A stretch of DNA of 7,787 nucleotides. Origin: Alphaproteobacteria bacterium. GTDB lineage: Bacteria > Pseudomonadota > Alphaproteobacteria > ATCC43930 > CGMCC-115725. Within the stretch, counting starts at the first letter, position 1, and the number at the start of each line of letters is the position of its first letter. The position numbers and the translations under genes were made by a program. The stretch spans positions 1 to 7,787 of the forward strand of contig JASHUX010000358.1 of assembly GCA_030039775.1 (NCBI GenBank), given 5' to 3'. Positions 6,741 to 7,787 of the stretch are shown one piece after another. The notes beneath the pieces are model-generated. The model worked only from the letters and a program-made list of their open reading frames with translations, did no database searches and was not told the DNA's origin.

Positions 6741-7487
6741 ATGCCCATGCATCGTTATGGGAACGGCGATATCAAATCTTGGCTCGCCTCGGCGCCCGTT
6801 ATCGCTTCACTGAAGCCCGAGCCCTGGACATTGAAGGGCGTGCGCACCATGGAAGCGCGCTGCGAGGTCGACGACGATCCCGCGGACGCGTTAGTACCGC
6901 CGTCGCTGCGTCCCGCCATGCCGGCGTACGTCTCGATCGTGATAAGCCGCATCCCGGACAGCCCGGTCGGTGCGTTCGGCCTTGCCGAAGTGCGCGTCGC
7001 AGCGCGCGTCGGCCCTCGCCCTACCTACTTTATCTTGAAGAGCTTCTGCGACAGCGACGACGCGCGGAAAGAGCTGGCGTCACGTTGGGGTTATCGCGTT
7101 GCGGCCGGCGCCGTGGCCATGAGAGAGGATCACTATCGCGCCGTCGGCACCGTGACTGTCGGTCGCAAGGTAGTGCTCGACTTTACGTTGAGTCATCGCG
7201 AGCCGCTACCGGGCACCCGCTTCAATCAACTAGCGACCGTTAATCTGTGCAAACTCGACGGCAAGCCGATTCTCGCGGGCCTCGCCATCGAGAGCAATTT
7301 CGGCGCCAACGACAAGGGCAAGCAGCGCATCACCCTCGACAACGACGCGATTGGCGTCGGACGATCGCTCAAGCTGCTCAACCCCACGGCGGCGACCGTC
7401 GGTGTCACGGATTGGACGATGGGGGCCATTGAGTTCACAGTCGATCCCGCCCAACCCGCGGAGCAGACGATGGCGTTTGTAACCTGA
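6741..7487 (+). CDS. Acetoacetate decarboxylase-superfamily protein, catalytic lysine apparently missing
   Basis: A 248-residue cytoplasmic protein matching the ADC (acetoacetate decarboxylase-like) fold by pattern: LVPPSLRP (51-58), the strand VSIVISRIPDSPVGAFGLAEVRV (residues 64-86, centred on IPDSPVGAFG), GPRPTYFILKSFCDSDDAR (91-109), and WGYRV at 116-120. In true decarboxylases the last region reads like GFPKK, carrying the Schiff-base lysine and its neighbour; here no lysine is seen at that place. Glu83 may match the conserved active-site glutamate. The protein may therefore catalyse something else in this diverse superfamily or be a binding protein. GGAG at 6729-6732, eight bases upstream, supports the ATG at 6741; an ATG at 6747 is a less likely start. 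It forms a two-gene unit with the monooxygenase, suggesting that it handles that enzyme's substrate or product. Confidence 0.72.
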   Translation: MPMHRYGNGDIKSWLASAPVIASLKPEPWTLKGVRTMEARCEVDDDPADALVPPSLRPAMPAYVSIVISRIPDSPVGAFGLAEVRVAARVGPRPTYFILKSFCDSDDARKELASRWGYRVAAGAVAMREDHYRAVGTVTVGRKVVLDFTLSHREPLPGTRFNQLATVNLCKLDGKPILAGLAIESNFGANDKGKQRITLDNDAIGVGRSLKLLNPTAATVGVTDWTMGAIEFTVDPAQPAEQTMAFVT

Positions 7488-7496
7488 TGTTCGACG

Positions 7497-7529
7497 GCTT
7501 TGCCCGCCGCAAATCCATACGGGCGAAGC
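7497..7529 (+). terminator. Hairpin after the monooxygenase/ADC-like operon
   Basis: GCTTTGCCCG and CGGGCGAAGC form a ten-pair stem (one G-T) with a 13-base loop, starting 9 bases after the stop codon. No T-run follows, so it may be an mRNA-stabilising or Rho-assisted 3' end rather than a simple intrinsic terminator. Confidence 0.4.
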
Positions 7530-7622
7530 GGCCAACTGCATCGTCGGCGGAACAAGCCCGGCTCCACCGCTCCGCCGTTATTCGCAATGTGTCGACCGTG
7601 AAGAATGGGGTCGGCGGGTTAT

Positions 7623-7787
7623 TTAGACGATTTGCGCGGCGATGGGAGAGTGGTTGAGTATTTGGAAGATGGCGCGCAAAAGCGCTTGGAGCCAGCGCAA
7701 GAGTAGGGAGAAGTTGTAGCCGGCGGCGGCGAGGATGGCGTTGGCGCGGTCGCCGTCGCGGCCTTTGAGGTAATTGCGATCCATGCG
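7623..7787 (-). CDS. IS5-family transposase, 3' end (cut by the window edge)
   Basis: The last 54 codons of a transposase run in from the right edge and stop at TAA (7625-7623). The translated end has RMDRNYLKGRDGDRANAIL followed by AAAGYNFSLLLRWLQALLR, which I recognise as the conserved C-terminus of IS5-family (COG3039-type DDE) transposases. The catalytic DDE residues lie outside the window, so whether the gene is intact is unknown. The reading frame is clean through the visible part. It points toward the monooxygenase/ADC-like operon, with its stop about 135 bp from that operon's end. Confidence 0.87.
   Translation of the reverse strand, partial: RMDRNYLKGRDGDRANAILAAAGYNFSLLLRWLQALLRAIFQILNHSPIAAQIV
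7623..7787 (-). mobile_element. Part of an IS5-family insertion sequence; left boundary not resolved
   Basis: The transposase fragment implies that an insertion sequence ends somewhere between 7530 and 7622. The terminal inverted repeat cannot be placed, because its partner lies beyond the window; the span given is only the minimum seen. No target-site duplication can be checked. Confidence 0.6.

Overview
The window looks like chromosomal DNA of a GC-rich alphaproteobacterium. The best guess is the order Hyphomicrobiales (Bradyrhizobium- or Xanthobacteraceae-like). This rests on strong codon bias toward G/C, the sequence character of GltX and GltA, and the gltX-gltA neighbourhood, which I recall from that group. 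No search was run, so the taxonomy is inference.

Layout: (1) Positions 1-345 hold no convincing gene. They are an AT-rich stretch with two tandem sigma70-like promoter candidates, then a leader with a perfect 8-bp tandem repeat, leading into gltX. (2) 346-3152 is a housekeeping pair, gltX (glutamyl-tRNA synthetase) and gltA (hexameric-type citrate synthase), both forward and 80 bp apart. (3) 3115-4973 is a reverse-strand efflux operon: a MarR-family regulator followed 32 bp later by a 12-helix MATE transporter. The transporter's 3' end overlaps the 3' end of gltA by 38 bp on the opposite strand. (4) 5039-5509 is a divergent small exported protein with a SnoaL/DUF4440-like (NTF2-fold) domain. 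(5) 5647-7487 is a tight two-gene unit: a luciferase-like flavin monooxygenase and an acetoacetate-decarboxylase-superfamily protein that appears to lack the Schiff-base lysine. (6) The right edge is the 3' end of an IS5-family transposase on the reverse strand.

How the parts may work together: the marR-MATE pair reads as a substrate-inducible drug/metabolite efflux module. A near-identical 16-bp element sits at exactly the same distance before the start codons of both marR and the MATE gene. The copy before marR covers a candidate -10 box and lies between marR and the divergent exported protein gene. This suggests that the regulator controls its own promoter and perhaps the neighbouring gene as well. 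The monooxygenase/ADC-like pair probably performs consecutive steps on a small organic substrate that cannot be named from sequence. No defence system, CRISPR array, tRNA or rRNA was seen. The most interesting points are the duplicated start-proximal element and the lysine-less ADC-like protein.
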